DNA from: Streptomyces sp. S3(2020)
GTDB lineage: Bacteria > Actinomycetota > Actinomycetes > Streptomycetales > Streptomycetaceae
DNA: 37,037 bases
Reading direction: 5' to 3'
Assembly (NCBI RefSeq): GCF_013044505.1
Contig: NZ_JABERD010000090.1
Location: 1 to 37,037, forward strand
Positions 17,574 to 26,335 of the stretch are shown here, in pieces (the first letter of the stretch is position 1; each line of letters starts with the position of its first letter). The notes beneath the pieces are model-generated. The model was not told where the DNA came from and ran no database searches. It worked only from the letters and a program-made list of their open reading frames with translations. Position numbers and translations under genes: made by a program.

Positions 17574-18884
17574 ATGAGAAGAGCCGTCTCCGTCCTTGCC
17601 ACGGTCTGTGTCCTCGGACTCACCGCCACCGCGTGCAGCGACAGCACTGCCGGCGGCAGCGGTGCCGCACCCACCGGGTCGGTGGACGCCACCGCCTCCC
17701 TCAAGGGCGTCAAGCTCACGATGTGGACCGCCCAGAACAGCGTCAACCAGCCCAAGCAGGCCATCGAGGCGTTCGAGAAGGCCACCGGCGCGACGATCAC
17801 CACCGAGGTGATACCCGACCCCTACGAGTCGAACGTCCCCACCAAGCTCGCCTCCGGCGTGAAGCCGGACCTGATGTTCTGGCAGCCCACGGGCAGCACC
17901 CTGCCGTTCGTCCAGCCGGAGAAGAACCTCCTCCAGCTCGACAACGAGGACTGGGTCTCCAAGCTCGGCAAGACGGAACAGAGCCTCGGCCAGGTCGACG
18001 GCCACCGGTACGCCGCCATCGTCACCAGCCCCGCGGTCCTGGGCGTCTACTACAACAAGGCCGTCTTCAAGAAGGCCGGCATCACCAAGATGCCCACCAG
18101 CTACGACGACATGCTCGCGAAGGCCAAGACCATCAAGTCCAAGACGGGCGTGGCCCCGTTCTTCGAGGTCGGCGGCGACAAGTGGCCGTTGCAGTGGCAG
18201 GTCCAGGCGCAGATGACCGACCTGCCCCAGTCGTTCTGGGACGACCTCAACAAGAACAAGGACTCCTGGACCAACAAGGTCATCGTCGACGCCATCACCA
18301 AGTACAAGACGGAGATCCTCGACGGCGGGCTGGCGCAGAAGAACTACAAGACCGCCACCTTCGTCGACCAGGGCAAGGCGGTCCTGGACGGCAGTGCCGC
18401 CATGGCCCTCAACGTCACCTCGCTCCAGTCCCAGATCCAGGCCACCGCCAGCACGGAGGAGATGGACGAGAAGCTGGGCTGGTTCCCCATCTCCAACAGC
18501 GCCGCCAAGGCCGAGTACTCCCCGGACCAGACCAACGGCGTCGTCGCCTTCAACACCGGCGACACCAAGCGCCAGAACGCCGCCCGGCAGTTCCTGTCCT
18601 TCTGGCTCGGCCAGGACTACCCCGCCTACATCAAGGCCAACAAGCTGGTCTCGGTGCAGCCGTCGGTGCCCAACCCCGACGGACTGCCGCAGACCGCCGT
18701 CGCCCAGGCCGAGGCGCTCTCCACGGCCACCGGAGTCTTCCAGGTCAAGGCGCTCACCGCGCCCGACATGCACCTCGCCCTCGCCGACATGATCTACGGC
18801 AAGAAGACCCCGAAGCAGGTCGCCCAGGCAGCCCAGGACCAGTTCGAGCAGGTTCTCAAGGCACGTGGCATCTCCGGCTTCTGA
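17574..18884 (+). CDS. ABC transporter sugar-binding lipoprotein
   Basis: This 436-residue family 1 solute-binding protein starts MRRAVSVLATVCVLGLTATAC, a short lipoprotein signal with lipobox TATAC followed by a Ser/Gly-rich linker. The mature part has the usual layout: GVKLTMWTAQNSVNQPKQAIEAFEKATG, KPDLMFWQPTG, GVYYNKAVFKKAGITKMPTSYDDML and WPLQWQVQAQ. It captures the sugar outside the membrane for the following permeases. It begins 108 bases after lacI in a C/T-rich gap in which I see no operator, so it is probably transcribed from the lacI promoter or a site I cannot identify. The ligand is likely an oligosaccharide made by the secreted hydrolase, by context only. Confidence 0.92.
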   Translation: MRRAVSVLATVCVLGLTATACSDSTAGGSGAAPTGSVDATASLKGVKLTMWTAQNSVNQPKQAIEAFEKATGATITTEVIPDPYESNVPTKLASGVKPDLMFWQPTGSTLPFVQPEKNLLQLDNEDWVSKLGKTEQSLGQVDGHRYAAIVTSPAVLGVYYNKAVFKKAGITKMPTSYDDMLAKAKTIKSKTGVAPFFEVGGDKWPLQWQVQAQMTDLPQSFWDDLNKNKDSWTNKVIVDAITKYKTEILDGGLAQKNYKTATFVDQGKAVLDGSAAMALNVTSLQSQIQATASTEEMDEKLGWFPISNSAAKAEYSPDQTNGVVAFNTGDTKRQNAARQFLSFWLGQDYPAYIKANKLVSVQPSVPNPDGLPQTAVAQAEALSTATGVFQVKALTAPDMHLALADMIYGKKTPKQVAQAAQDQFEQVLKARGISGF

Positions 18885-18912
18885 CCGGCGCCCGCCCCCT
18901 CGCTCGATCCTT

Positions 18913-18944
18913 CCCCGGGCCGTCCGCCGACGGCGCGCCCGGGG
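18913..18944 (+). terminator. GC hairpin between binding protein and permease genes
   Basis: CCCCGGGC (18913-18920) pairs with GCCCGGGG (18937-18944); an inner CGTC/GACG stem extends it, with a small bulge. It lies between the lipoprotein and the first permease, as does the stem at 8761-8791 in the other operon, and probably causes partial termination or protects the upstream message. Confidence 0.55.
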
Positions 18945-18964
18945 ACCGTACCGGAGGTTGAAAA

Positions 18965-19921
18965 GTGGCGAACACAGCCACCATCGGCGTCAGTGACGCC
19001 GAGCGTGCGAAGGGGCCCGACCGGTCCCCGCGTTCGGTCCGGCGGGACCGCCCCCGTCGCAGGGCCAACCAGCCATGGTGGTTCGCGGTGCCCGCACTCG
19101 CCGTGTTCGGCGTGTTCTTCCTGCTGCCGAACCTGCTGAACTTCGTCTACCCGTTCACCGACTGGTCGGCGTTCCACCCGCAGATCGGCTTCGTGGGCCT
19201 GGAGAACTTCTCCACGATCCTCCATGACGGGTCGATGCTCCGTGACATCCGGATCACCCTGGTGTACGCGGTCCTGGTGGCCGTCTTCCAGAACGGTTTC
19301 GGTCTCGGCCTCGCCCTGCTGCTGGAGCGTGACACCCGCTTCAACCGCTTCTTCCGTGCGGTGTTCTTCCTCCCCGTGCTGATCTCCGCCCTGGCCGTGG
19401 GCTACATCTTCCGGGCTCTGCTCGCCCAGGACGGAGCGCTCAACGGCGTGCTGTCCTCGCTGGCCGGACACCCCGTCGACACTCCTTGGCTGGGTTCCAC
19501 CACCTGGACGATCGTCGTCGTCACGCTCATCCACGGCTGGAAGTGGATGGGTCTGGCCATGCTCATCTACCTGGCCGGCCTGAAGAGCATGCCTGACGAC
19601 GTGCTGGAGGCCGCCCGGATCGACGGGGCCGGCGGCTGGCGCACCTTCTGGTCGATCCGGTTCCCGCTGCTGGCACCCGCGGTGACGTTCAACGTCACCA
19701 CCGCGCTGATCGGCTCCATGAACACCTTCGACATCGTCCAGGCCACCACCGCGGGCGGTCCCGGCAGCGAGACCGAGGTGTTCAACATCTACATGTTCCG
19801 CATCTTCGGCCAAGGACTGTACGCACAGGCCTCCGCGATGAGCCTGATCCTCTTCCTCATCGTCGTCGTCCTCGCCGTGCCCGTCATCGTCGGACTGCGC
19901 CGCAGGGAGAACAACCAGTGA
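18965..19921 (+). CDS. ABC transporter permease (MalF type)
   Basis: This 318-residue permease starts at a GTG preceded by GGAGG (18953-18957). A basic, polar cytoplasmic N-terminus of about 35 residues precedes the first membrane segment (FAVPALAVFGVFFLLPNLLNFV), followed by five more. The EAA loop is DVLEAARIDGAGGWRTFWSIRFPLL, about residues 210-240. It pairs with the next permease. Confidence 0.93.
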   Translation: MANTATIGVSDAERAKGPDRSPRSVRRDRPRRRANQPWWFAVPALAVFGVFFLLPNLLNFVYPFTDWSAFHPQIGFVGLENFSTILHDGSMLRDIRITLVYAVLVAVFQNGFGLGLALLLERDTRFNRFFRAVFFLPVLISALAVGYIFRALLAQDGALNGVLSSLAGHPVDTPWLGSTTWTIVVVTLIHGWKWMGLAMLIYLAGLKSMPDDVLEAARIDGAGGWRTFWSIRFPLLAPAVTFNVTTALIGSMNTFDIVQATTAGGPGSETEVFNIYMFRIFGQGLYAQASAMSLILFLIVVVLAVPVIVGLRRRENNQ

Positions 19922-20772
19922 CCACCGCCACCGCGTTCGCCCCTGCCCACCGACGGCCCTGGCGCTGGGTCCAGCCCGTCACCGTCCTGCTCATCGCCGC
20001 CGTCACCATCGGCATCCCCCTGTGGCTGGTCGCGGTGACCTCGGTCAAGCCACAGGCCGAGGCCATCAAGCCCAACCTCGCCCTGCCCCACCACGCCCAG
20101 GCCGCCGACAACTACCAGCAGACCTTCGACCAGGGGAAGATCGTCCAGGGCTTCGTCAACAGCCTGCTGGTCGTGGCCCCCTCGGTCGTCCTCGTCCTGC
20201 TCCTCGGGGCCGGCGCCGCCTGGGTGTTCGCCCGCCGCAAGGGAAAGCTGGTCAACGCCCTCTACGCGCTGAGCATCAGCGGACTGCTGCTGCCTCCCGC
20301 CGTGATCACCATCGTCATGGAACTGCGCCAGCTGGGCCTGGCCGGCACCCGGCCCGGAATGATCGGCGTCTACGCCGGGATGTACCTGTCCACGTCGATC
20401 TTCTTCATGACGGGTTTCATCCGCGCTCTGCCCGAGGAGTTGGAGGAGGCCGCGCGCATGGACGGCGCGGGCCCCGTACGGGTCTTCTGGCGCATCATCC
20501 TCCCGCTGCTGCGGCCGGTCATCGCCACCGCGACGATCATGGTGATGCTGTTCGCCTGGAGTGACATCTTCTACGCGTTCTTCGTCCTCGGCGGAGGAGA
20601 GAAGGCCACCCTGCCGCTCAACCTCTACCAGGTCGCCAGCGCCCAGCTCTACCTGAACAACTGGCACCTGATCTTCGCCTACGTCGTGATGATGAGCCTC
20701 CCCATGATCCTGGTCTTCGTCATCGCCCAGCGCCGCATCGTCTCCGGCATCACCAGCGGCGCCGTCAAGTAA
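19918..20772 (+). CDS. ABC transporter permease (MalG type)
   Basis: This 284-residue permease starts at a GTG overlapping the preceding stop (GTGA). It has six membrane segments and the EAA loop ELEEAARMDGAGPVRVFWRIILPLLRPV near residues 175-205. No ATPase gene is present in the operon, as for the first transporter; a shared MsiK-type ATPase is assumed. Confidence 0.93.
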   Translation: MTTATAFAPAHRRPWRWVQPVTVLLIAAVTIGIPLWLVAVTSVKPQAEAIKPNLALPHHAQAADNYQQTFDQGKIVQGFVNSLLVVAPSVVLVLLLGAGAAWVFARRKGKLVNALYALSISGLLLPPAVITIVMELRQLGLAGTRPGMIGVYAGMYLSTSIFFMTGFIRALPEELEEAARMDGAGPVRVFWRIILPLLRPVIATATIMVMLFAWSDIFYAFFVLGGGEKATLPLNLYQVASAQLYLNNWHLIFAYVVMMSLPMILVFVIAQRRIVSGITSGAVK

Positions 20773-20803
20773 CCGTCCCGCGTTCCCCGCAGTACCCACA
20801 GAC

Positions 20804-20823
20804 CCCCCGCAACGGTGCGGGGG
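20804..20823 (+). promoter_or_regulatory. Hairpin abutting the ribosome site of the secreted hydrolase
   Basis: CCCCCGCA (20804-20811) and TGCGGGGG (20816-20823) form a perfect 8-bp stem with a 4-base loop. The next bases are the strong ribosome site AGGAGG, then the ATG at 20836. The stem may tune translation of the hydrolase or mark attenuation after the permeases. Confidence 0.5.
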
Positions 20824-20835
20824 AGGAGGGCAGTC

Positions 20836-23394
20836 ATGCCTCGAACAGCTCGCAGACCCCGCATCTCCCGCAGCCTCCTGGGCGCGGTCGTGGTGAGCGC
20901 CACGCTCGTGGGCACGGCGCTGACCGTCCCGGTCGCGCAGGCAGCAACCCCACAGGTGACCGTCGATCTCGGTACCACCACCGGTGCCGTCATGCACGGT
21001 GCCAACGGCACGCTGTACGGCCTCAGTGACGACGGCGTCCCCGGCGACGAGCTCGTCGCCCCGCTGCACATGACCACCGTCATCCAGAAGCCGCAGGGCG
21101 GAACACAGCACCCCAACGGGGACGCGCTGACGGTCAAGACGGGCTACGACCGCAACGGCGGCGGCGAGGTCCACGTCTACATGCAGGACGCGTACACCAA
21201 CTGGCCCTACGAGAACCTCGGCCTGAGCGACTACCTGTCCAAGGTCGAGAACATGGTCGGCGCGGTGGCCGAGCGCTCCGACGCGGACGATTTCGTGTGG
21301 GTGCCGTTCAACGAGCCCAACGGCAACTGGTACCCGGGCCTGGGGAGTTCCAACAGCACCACGTACGCGAGCGCGCTGGCCAGTTTCAAGAGCGACTGGA
21401 CGGCCGTGTACAAGAAGATACGGTCGATCATCCCGGACGCCCGGATCGCGGGCCCCAACGAGACCCACTACGACGCCCGGCTCATGGGCGACTTCTACCC
21501 GTGGGCCAAGGCCAACGACGTCCTGCCGGACATCACCACCTGGCACGAACTGGACCCGGGCTCCCTGTCCGGCTTCGAGTCGCACCTCGCCGCCTACCGG
21601 ACCATCGAGAAGAACGCCGGCATCTCGCCGCTGACGGTCAGCATCAACGAGTACGGCAACCGGCGCGACCAGTCCGTGCCGGGTCAGATGGTCCAGTGGC
21701 TGTCCATGTTCGAGCGCAACAAGGTCTACGCCAACCAGGCGTACTGGAACATCGCCGGCAACCTCAACGACAACGCCGCCCAGACCAACATCCCCAATGG
21801 CACCTGGTGGCTACTGCGTTGGTACGCGGGCCTGACCGGACAGACCGTCAAGCTCACCCCGCCGCAGCTCAACACCATCGACACCGTCCAGGGCATCGCC
21901 TCACTGGACACCCGCCGCAAGCAGGCGCAGGTGATTCTCGGCGGCACCTCCGGGTCCGTCGACACCGTGATCCGGCACGTCCCCTCGTCCTTCGGTCGCA
22001 AGGTGAACGTCACCGTGGAGCGCACCGGCTGGAGCGGCTACGAAGGCGCCGCCGCCGCACCGGGCGTGGTCTCCCGCACCAAGGCCACCGTCGCCTCGGA
22101 CGGCAGCGTCACCGTGCCGCTCACCGGCCTGGACGCCATGTCGGCCTACCGCGTCACCGTCAACCCGGCCGGCACCGGATCGCCCACCGAGGCGAGCCTG
22201 CCCTGGTCCGCGTCGTACGAGGCGGAGAGCGCCACGATCACCGGCGGCACGGTCTACTCCCAGGGCTCGGTGACCAACCCCTACGGCTTCGCCACCTCCG
22301 GAACCAAGGACGTCGGCAGCCTGAACCAGTCGACCAGCAAGGTCGCCTTCAGCGTCAGCGTCCCGACCACGGGCACGTACGACCTCGATGTCTTCTACGG
22401 CAACCAGGCCGGAGCCCCGGCCACCCAGACCCTCACCGTGGACGACGGCCCGGCCCAGACCCTCACCTACGGCTCGACCCTGAACTGGACCTACCGCGCC
22501 ACCGCCCGTGCCTCCGTCACGCTGACGGCCGGTACACACACCCTGACCCTGGCCAAGGGCACCAACGAGGTCACGCTCGACAAGATCGACCTCACCAGGT
22601 CCACCACCCCCGACACCGTCTACCCCGCCGTCTACGCCGACATCAGCGGATCCCCGGCGTACGACTACTCCGCCTCCGGTCTCAGTGGTGCCGGCGCCCT
22701 GAAGCTCGACAAGGGCGACAAGGCCGCCTTCGACGTCTACGCCCCGGCCGACGGCTACTACACCGTGCACGCCGACTACGCCTCCACCGGCAGCGCCACC
22801 CTCAGCCTGGACGGCGCCACCGCCGCCACCCTCCCCTCCACCAAGGGCAGACTCACCGACAAGAGCCTGCGGCTGTACCTGTCGGCGGGCAACAACCGCA
22901 TCACCGCCGCCGTTTCGGGCAACACCTGCCTGACCCTGCGCGACCTGCGGGTCACCGGCGCGGTCGACACCTCGGGCGTCAGCACCTACCAGGCGGAGGA
23001 CGCCACCCTCGCCGGAACCGCCGTCGTCACCTCGGACACGTGGGCCTCCGGCGGCAAGTACGTCGGCTACATCGGCAACGGCGCCGACAACACCCTCACC
23101 GTCAAGGTCAGTGCCGCGAGCGCCGGGCGGTACGTCATGAACGTTCGCTACGCCAACAACCAGGTCGCGGGCTCCGGGAACTACAACACCAACGTCGTCT
23201 CCCGTGCCACGCAGATCAACGTCAACGGCACCTCCCAGACCGTCATGTTCCGCAACAACTACAGCTGGAACAACTACTGGGACCTGCCCGTCCCCGTGAC
23301 CCTGAAGGCGGGCACCAACACCATCACCTTCGGCAACCCCAGCGCCTACGCCCCCAACATCGACCGCGTCACCGTCGCACCGCTCACCGGCTGA
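20836..23394 (+). CDS. Secreted clan GH-A glycoside hydrolase with three CBM-like domains
   Basis: This 852-residue secreted enzyme starts at the ATG at 20836 after GGAGGAGGG. A signal peptide (RRPRISRSLLGAVVVSATLVGTALTVPVAQA) is cleaved near residue 35. The catalytic domain (about 36-450) has clan GH-A features: Glu160 in FNEPNGNWY as likely acid/base and Glu272 in SINEYG as likely nucleophile, in a GH39-like arrangement, though I cannot fix the family. Three beta-sandwich domains follow: a CBM35/6-like domain (about 455-590, SYEAESATITGG), a middle domain (about 595-710) and a second CBM35/6-like domain (about 715-850, YQAEDATLAGTAVV). It would act on a plant polysaccharide and feed the neighbouring transporter. 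Some GH39 enzymes release alpha-galactosyl-arabinose from arabinogalactan, which would suit the nearby alpha-galactosidase; this is a hypothesis. Confidence 0.85.
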   Translation: MPRTARRPRISRSLLGAVVVSATLVGTALTVPVAQAATPQVTVDLGTTTGAVMHGANGTLYGLSDDGVPGDELVAPLHMTTVIQKPQGGTQHPNGDALTVKTGYDRNGGGEVHVYMQDAYTNWPYENLGLSDYLSKVENMVGAVAERSDADDFVWVPFNEPNGNWYPGLGSSNSTTYASALASFKSDWTAVYKKIRSIIPDARIAGPNETHYDARLMGDFYPWAKANDVLPDITTWHELDPGSLSGFESHLAAYRTIEKNAGISPLTVSINEYGNRRDQSVPGQMVQWLSMFERNKVYANQAYWNIAGNLNDNAAQTNIPNGTWWLLRWYAGLTGQTVKLTPPQLNTIDTVQGIASLDTRRKQAQVILGGTSGSVDTVIRHVPSSFGRKVNVTVERTGWSGYEGAAAAPGVVSRTKATVASDGSVTVPLTGLDAMSAYRVTVNPAGTGSPTEASLPWSASYEAESATITGGTVYSQGSVTNPYGFATSGTKDVGSLNQSTSKVAFSVSVPTTGTYDLDVFYGNQAGAPATQTLTVDDGPAQTLTYGSTLNWTYRATARASVTLTAGTHTLTLAKGTNEVTLDKIDLTRSTTPDTVYPAVYADISGSPAYDYSASGLSGAGALKLDKGDKAAFDVYAPADGYYTVHADYASTGSATLSLDGATAATLPSTKGRLTDKSLRLYLSAGNNRITAAVSGNTCLTLRDLRVTGAVDTSGVSTYQAEDATLAGTAVVTSDTWASGGKYVGYIGNGADNTLTVKVSAASAGRYVMNVRYANNQVAGSGNYNTNVVSRATQINVNGTSQTVMFRNNYSWNNYWDLPVPVTLKAGTNTITFGNPSAYAPNIDRVTVAPLTG

Positions 23395-23404
23395 CGACCC
23401 GACT

Positions 23405-23440
23405 CCGACGGGGCCCGGCGTGACGGCCCGGCCCCGTCGG
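23405..23440 (+). terminator. Hairpin terminator after the secreted hydrolase
   Basis: CCGACGGGGCC (23405-23415) and GGCCCCGTCGG (23430-23440) form a perfect 11-bp stem with a 14-base loop, 10 bases after the hydrolase stop. This closes the glycan-utilisation operon. Confidence 0.75.
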
Positions 23441-23442
23441 CG

Positions 23443-23908
23443 ATGGGCCGACTCACCAACATCGCGCTCGCCTGTGCCCTGGACCCGGCTCTCATGCGGA
23501 CGGTCGGCCAGGTGCTCTGGACGGGCGGCGCCATCGACGTCCGCCTCACCGAGACCGAGCTGGAGCAACAGCGCCACAACGCACACCCGGCCGTCCGGCA
23601 GGCGTGCGCGGTGACCCCGTACTACATGGACTTCTACGAGTCGATCCTCGGCGTACGCGAGTGCGCCATGCACTGCGGACTCCTGCTCGGCCTGGCCATG
23701 GACCCCACCCTCGTGCGCGAGGCCCGGCACCTGCCCGTCGCCGTCGAACTCGGCGGAAAGCACACGCGCGGCATGATGGTGGTCGACCGACGGACCGCCC
23801 GTCACGGAGGACAAGACACTCCGCAGGCTCATCCTCGATGTCGACGGAGACCGCTTCAAGCGTCAGCTCCTCCAGGCGCTCGCTGATGGTGACCCGGCCC
23901 GGCGGTGA
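23443..23908 (+). pseudogene. Nucleoside hydrolase remnant, truncated and frameshifted
   Basis: The sequence begins inside an inosine/uridine-preferring nucleoside hydrolase at GRLTNIALACALDP, equivalent to the family's G-P-L-T-N-I-A-L region, and continues with LWTGGAI. It then runs to the C-terminal part with DPTLVREARHLPVAVELGG and TRGMMVVDRR. The N-terminal metal-binding aspartate motif and roughly the first third are missing, and the middle looks short. Near 23794 the frame changes by one base, after which VTEDKTLRRLILDVDGDRF and LLQALADGD continue to the stop at 23906-23908. An extra base at 23794 would explain the shift. The piece starts directly against the operon terminator, so it is probably a left-over of an older gene. 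Confidence 0.7.
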
Positions 23909-24249
23909 CCCTGTCCGACAGCGCCGGTGGTTTCTCCTCTGGTCCACCCCGCACAGCCCGTCGAGTCCGGTTGGTGGGCCTCTGTCCACCGCTCTGCTCT
24001 CCAGGTAGGGGCTGTCGGCCGGAGTTCGGCCGTGTCGAGTGCCATCTACTACCCGCTGGACCAGGACAAGCCGGTCAACCACTGGCACTGGCCGGCCTGT
24101 GACGATGTCCACTGCCGGACAGTCACCGCAGCACCGCGTCCTGAGCCCGGCCGCGTCCGCTTCGGGGCCCCGTGGAAAGGGATACGGTCCAGCTGACCGG
24201 ACGTCCGGAACACCGAGCAGAAACCACGTCTCGCACGGAATGGACAGCC
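23909..24249. other. 341-bp gap before the epimerase-like gene
   Basis: I see no supportable gene here. One plus-strand frame (23927-24196) contains a protein-like patch, IYYPLDQDKPVNHWHWPACD, that I do not recognise and that may be another remnant. CCGGACGTCCGG (24197-24208) is a perfect 12-bp palindrome 41 bases before the next start and could be an operator. Confidence 0.4.
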
Positions 24250-25221
24250 ATGCGCATCGTCATCATCGGCGGCAGCGGACACATCGGAACCTTCCTCGTC
24301 CCCCGCCTGGTGCGGGCCGGCCACGAGGTGATCAACATCAGCCGCGGCACCCGTACCGCCTACGCCGAGGCTCCCGAATGGCAGCAGGTACGACAGGTCG
24401 TCGCCGACCGGGAGCAGGAGGACAGCGCTGGCACCTTCGGCGACCGGGTGGCCGCACTGAACCCGGCGATCGTCGTCGACCTGGTCTGCTTCACCCTGGA
24501 TTCGGCCACCGCCCTGGTCGAGCGGCTGCGGGGCGAGGTCGGGCACCTGCTGCACTGCGGCACCCTGTGGCGCTACGGCCCCAGCGACAAGCTGCCGATC
24601 TCCGAGACCACGGGCACCCCGCCGGTGGGGGAGTACGGCGTCCACAAGGACCGGATCGCGCGGATGCTGAAGGAGGAGACCGCGTCCGGTGGCCTGGTGA
24701 CGACGTCACTGCACCCCGGGCACATCGTCGGCCCCGGCTGGCAGCCGATCAATCCGGTGGGCAACCTCGACCCCGCCGTCTGGTACGCCCTCTCGGCCGG
24801 GCTGCCGCTGCGGATCCCCGGCATCGGCGTCGAGATGATGCACCATGTGCACGCGGATGACGTCGCCCAGGCCTTCGAGCGGGCCATCGAGCACCGCGAG
24901 GCGGCCGCGGGCGAGGACTTCAACGTCGTAGCCCCCACCGCCCTGAACGTCCGCGGGTTCGCCGACATCGCGGCCGGCTGGTTCGGGCAGACCGCCACGC
25001 TGGAGCCCGTCACGTGGGAAGAGTTCCGCCAGGGGACAAGCGGGGAACACGCCGACAACAGCTGGGAGCATCTCTGGCGCAGCCACTGCCTCACCATCGA
25101 GAAGGCCAGACTGCGCCTCGGCTTCGCGCCCCGGTACGAACCGGAAGCGGCTGTCCTGGAATCCGTGAGGTGGCTGATCGACCACGGTGACCTGCGAGTG
25201 GCCAACCCACTGATCATCTGA
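24250..25221 (+). CDS. NAD-dependent epimerase/dehydratase-like extended SDR
   Basis: This 323-residue protein starts at the ATG at 24250, which places the Rossmann motif at the N-terminus (MRIVIIGGSGHIGTFLVPRL, a GxxGxxG pattern). The catalytic tyrosine and lysine are in YGVHK, near residue 130. VDLVCFTLDS, LLHCGTLWRYGPS, SLHPGHIVGPGWQPINP and MHHVHADDVAQAFERAI follow the NDP-sugar epimerase/reductase pattern. The substrate is unknown. It is intact although it lies between two decayed genes. The ribosome site is weak; the frame is open further upstream but lacks family character. Confidence 0.88.
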   Translation: MRIVIIGGSGHIGTFLVPRLVRAGHEVINISRGTRTAYAEAPEWQQVRQVVADREQEDSAGTFGDRVAALNPAIVVDLVCFTLDSATALVERLRGEVGHLLHCGTLWRYGPSDKLPISETTGTPPVGEYGVHKDRIARMLKEETASGGLVTTSLHPGHIVGPGWQPINPVGNLDPAVWYALSAGLPLRIPGIGVEMMHHVHADDVAQAFERAIEHREAAAGEDFNVVAPTALNVRGFADIAAGWFGQTATLEPVTWEEFRQGTSGEHADNSWEHLWRSHCLTIEKARLRLGFAPRYEPEAAVLESVRWLIDHGDLRVANPLII

Positions 25222-25248
25222 CGGGAATCGCCATGCGCGGAGCTTCAT

Positions 25249-25548
25249 GTGACGCCGCTCGGGTGTGATACCGCGGCGAACCAGGGCCGGCAGTTCGGGA
25301 TCCTCGTGGGCACGGGAAGGATGCGGTGCAGCGACGAGGGCAGGATTCGATGGGAACTCACCGGCCGTCGGCAGATCGGCGCTCCCGACCTCCTCGCCTC
25401 CCAGCGTGAGCGCGTGATTCGCGACAGGGCGGGTGCAGAGGTGTACCAGCGGGCCTACGCGGAGGGGCGCGCCATGCCGTACGAAGAGGCCATGGCCTAC
25501 GCGACGGACGGTACCGACGGCTGGGCGGCGCGGCTACTGACGGACTGA
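25249..25548 (+). pseudogene. C-terminal remnant of a LuxR/ATPase-type regulator
   Basis: This 99-residue open frame starts at a GTG with GGAG upstream. Its C-terminal half, LLASQRERVIRDRAGAEVYQRAYAEGRAMPYEEAMAYAT, resembles the last helices of large ATPase/TPR LuxR-type regulators, which end in A-x-A-x-GR-A-x-x-x-EEA-x-AYAL. The first ~35 residues have no recognisable character. It is most simply the tail of a deleted regulator gene; it may or may not be translated. Confidence 0.45.
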
Positions 25549-25605
25549 TCGCCGAAGGGGCGGCGGAGCGCGGTGTGTGTCGGCTGTCCCCGGCGACCCA
25601 ACCCG

Positions 25606-25640
25606 ACAGGCGGGTACGGCAGCAGACCGTACCCGCCTGT
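25606..25640. terminator. Hairpin terminator between convergent remnant and toxin genes
   Basis: ACAGGCGGGTACGG (25606-25619) and CCGTACCCGCCTGT (25627-25640) form a perfect 14-bp stem with a 7-base loop. It is 25 bases beyond the stop of the minus-strand toxin gene, and so could end transcription from either side. Confidence 0.75.
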
Positions 25641-25664
25641 TCCAGAACCCGCTGGGCGGAAGGC

Positions 25665-26335
25665 TCAGCACCAGTCGGTGTAGAGACCGAAGTGGGTGAT
25701 CTTGTCGTTGTAAGGGGTTGCAGACCCCCGTCGAGGGGTTGTAGCTCGGGTTGATCATGAACCGGTTGTACGCGAAGGTGATGGTGCGCGTGTTGATCAG
25801 GGTTCCGGTCACTTGCGCGGTCATCCGGTAGACGCGGACTCCCATGATCGCCTCACGCGGAATCCGATGGATGTAGGCCCACTCGTCCTGCACCGCGTAC
25901 TGGTTGTAGACGTTGGCGTTTCCGCGGACCTGGGTGGGCAGGTAGAGCGCGTTCCTGGCGGCCGGCGCTTTCGAGGTTGCGCATTCCCTGGCTCAGGGCG
26001 AATGGCTCGGTGATGTTGAGTGTGCCGCTCGTCGAGATGTAGTTGCTGTTTCCGGCCCGGTCCCCTTGGACGTGCTGGATGTTGTTGTTGCCGCCCCGTG
26101 ACATGAATCCGTTGCTGAAGATCTCGTACGGGCTGCGCGAGTCACCCCGAAACGTCATGCTCGGCAGAAGGTTCACGTTGCGCAGGTTCGAGAAGGGAAA
26201 TGGCTGTTGTCCTGACGAGGAGCCTCCGTTGCAGCTCTGCCCTGCGGCCTCGGCCTTCGTGGTTCCCAGGGGGAACTGGAGGAACGCGAGGGCGAAGAGG
26301 GCCGCGAGGAGTATCAGGACGACTGGTTTTCTGAT
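25665..26335 (-). pseudogene. Secreted scabin/pierisin-like ADP-ribosyltransferase, frame-broken
   Basis: Joined across frames this encodes a secreted mono-ADP-ribosyltransferase of about 220 residues. The signal peptide is RKPVVLILLAALFALAF, with likely cleavage after KAEA. The catalytic arginine lies in TFRGDSRSPYEIFSNGF, the STS motif in NYISTSG and the Q-x-E motif in YAVQDEWAYIHRIP, the three elements of the scabin group. The C-terminus is ITHFGLYTDWC. Two internal frame changes separate these parts: after SQGMRNLE (near 25965, an A run) and after STGVCNP (near 25713, CCCCTT). A third at the AAAA near 26330 may explain why no start codon precedes the signal peptide; removing one A would join it to a frame open to a GTG at 26399. 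All three are fixed by deleting one base. It would modify a host target, DNA in the case of scabin, if the gene is functional. Confidence 0.8.

Noticed and set aside
21297..23423. 708-residue frame within the secreted hydrolase gene
   Set aside because: Shifted shadow of the hydrolase with Arg/His/Gln-rich composition; the other frame has signal peptide and catalytic motifs.
21901..23859. 652-residue minus-strand frame opposite the hydrolase
   Set aside because: Gly/Val-rich shadow running through the terminator stem and the remnant gene, with no family features.
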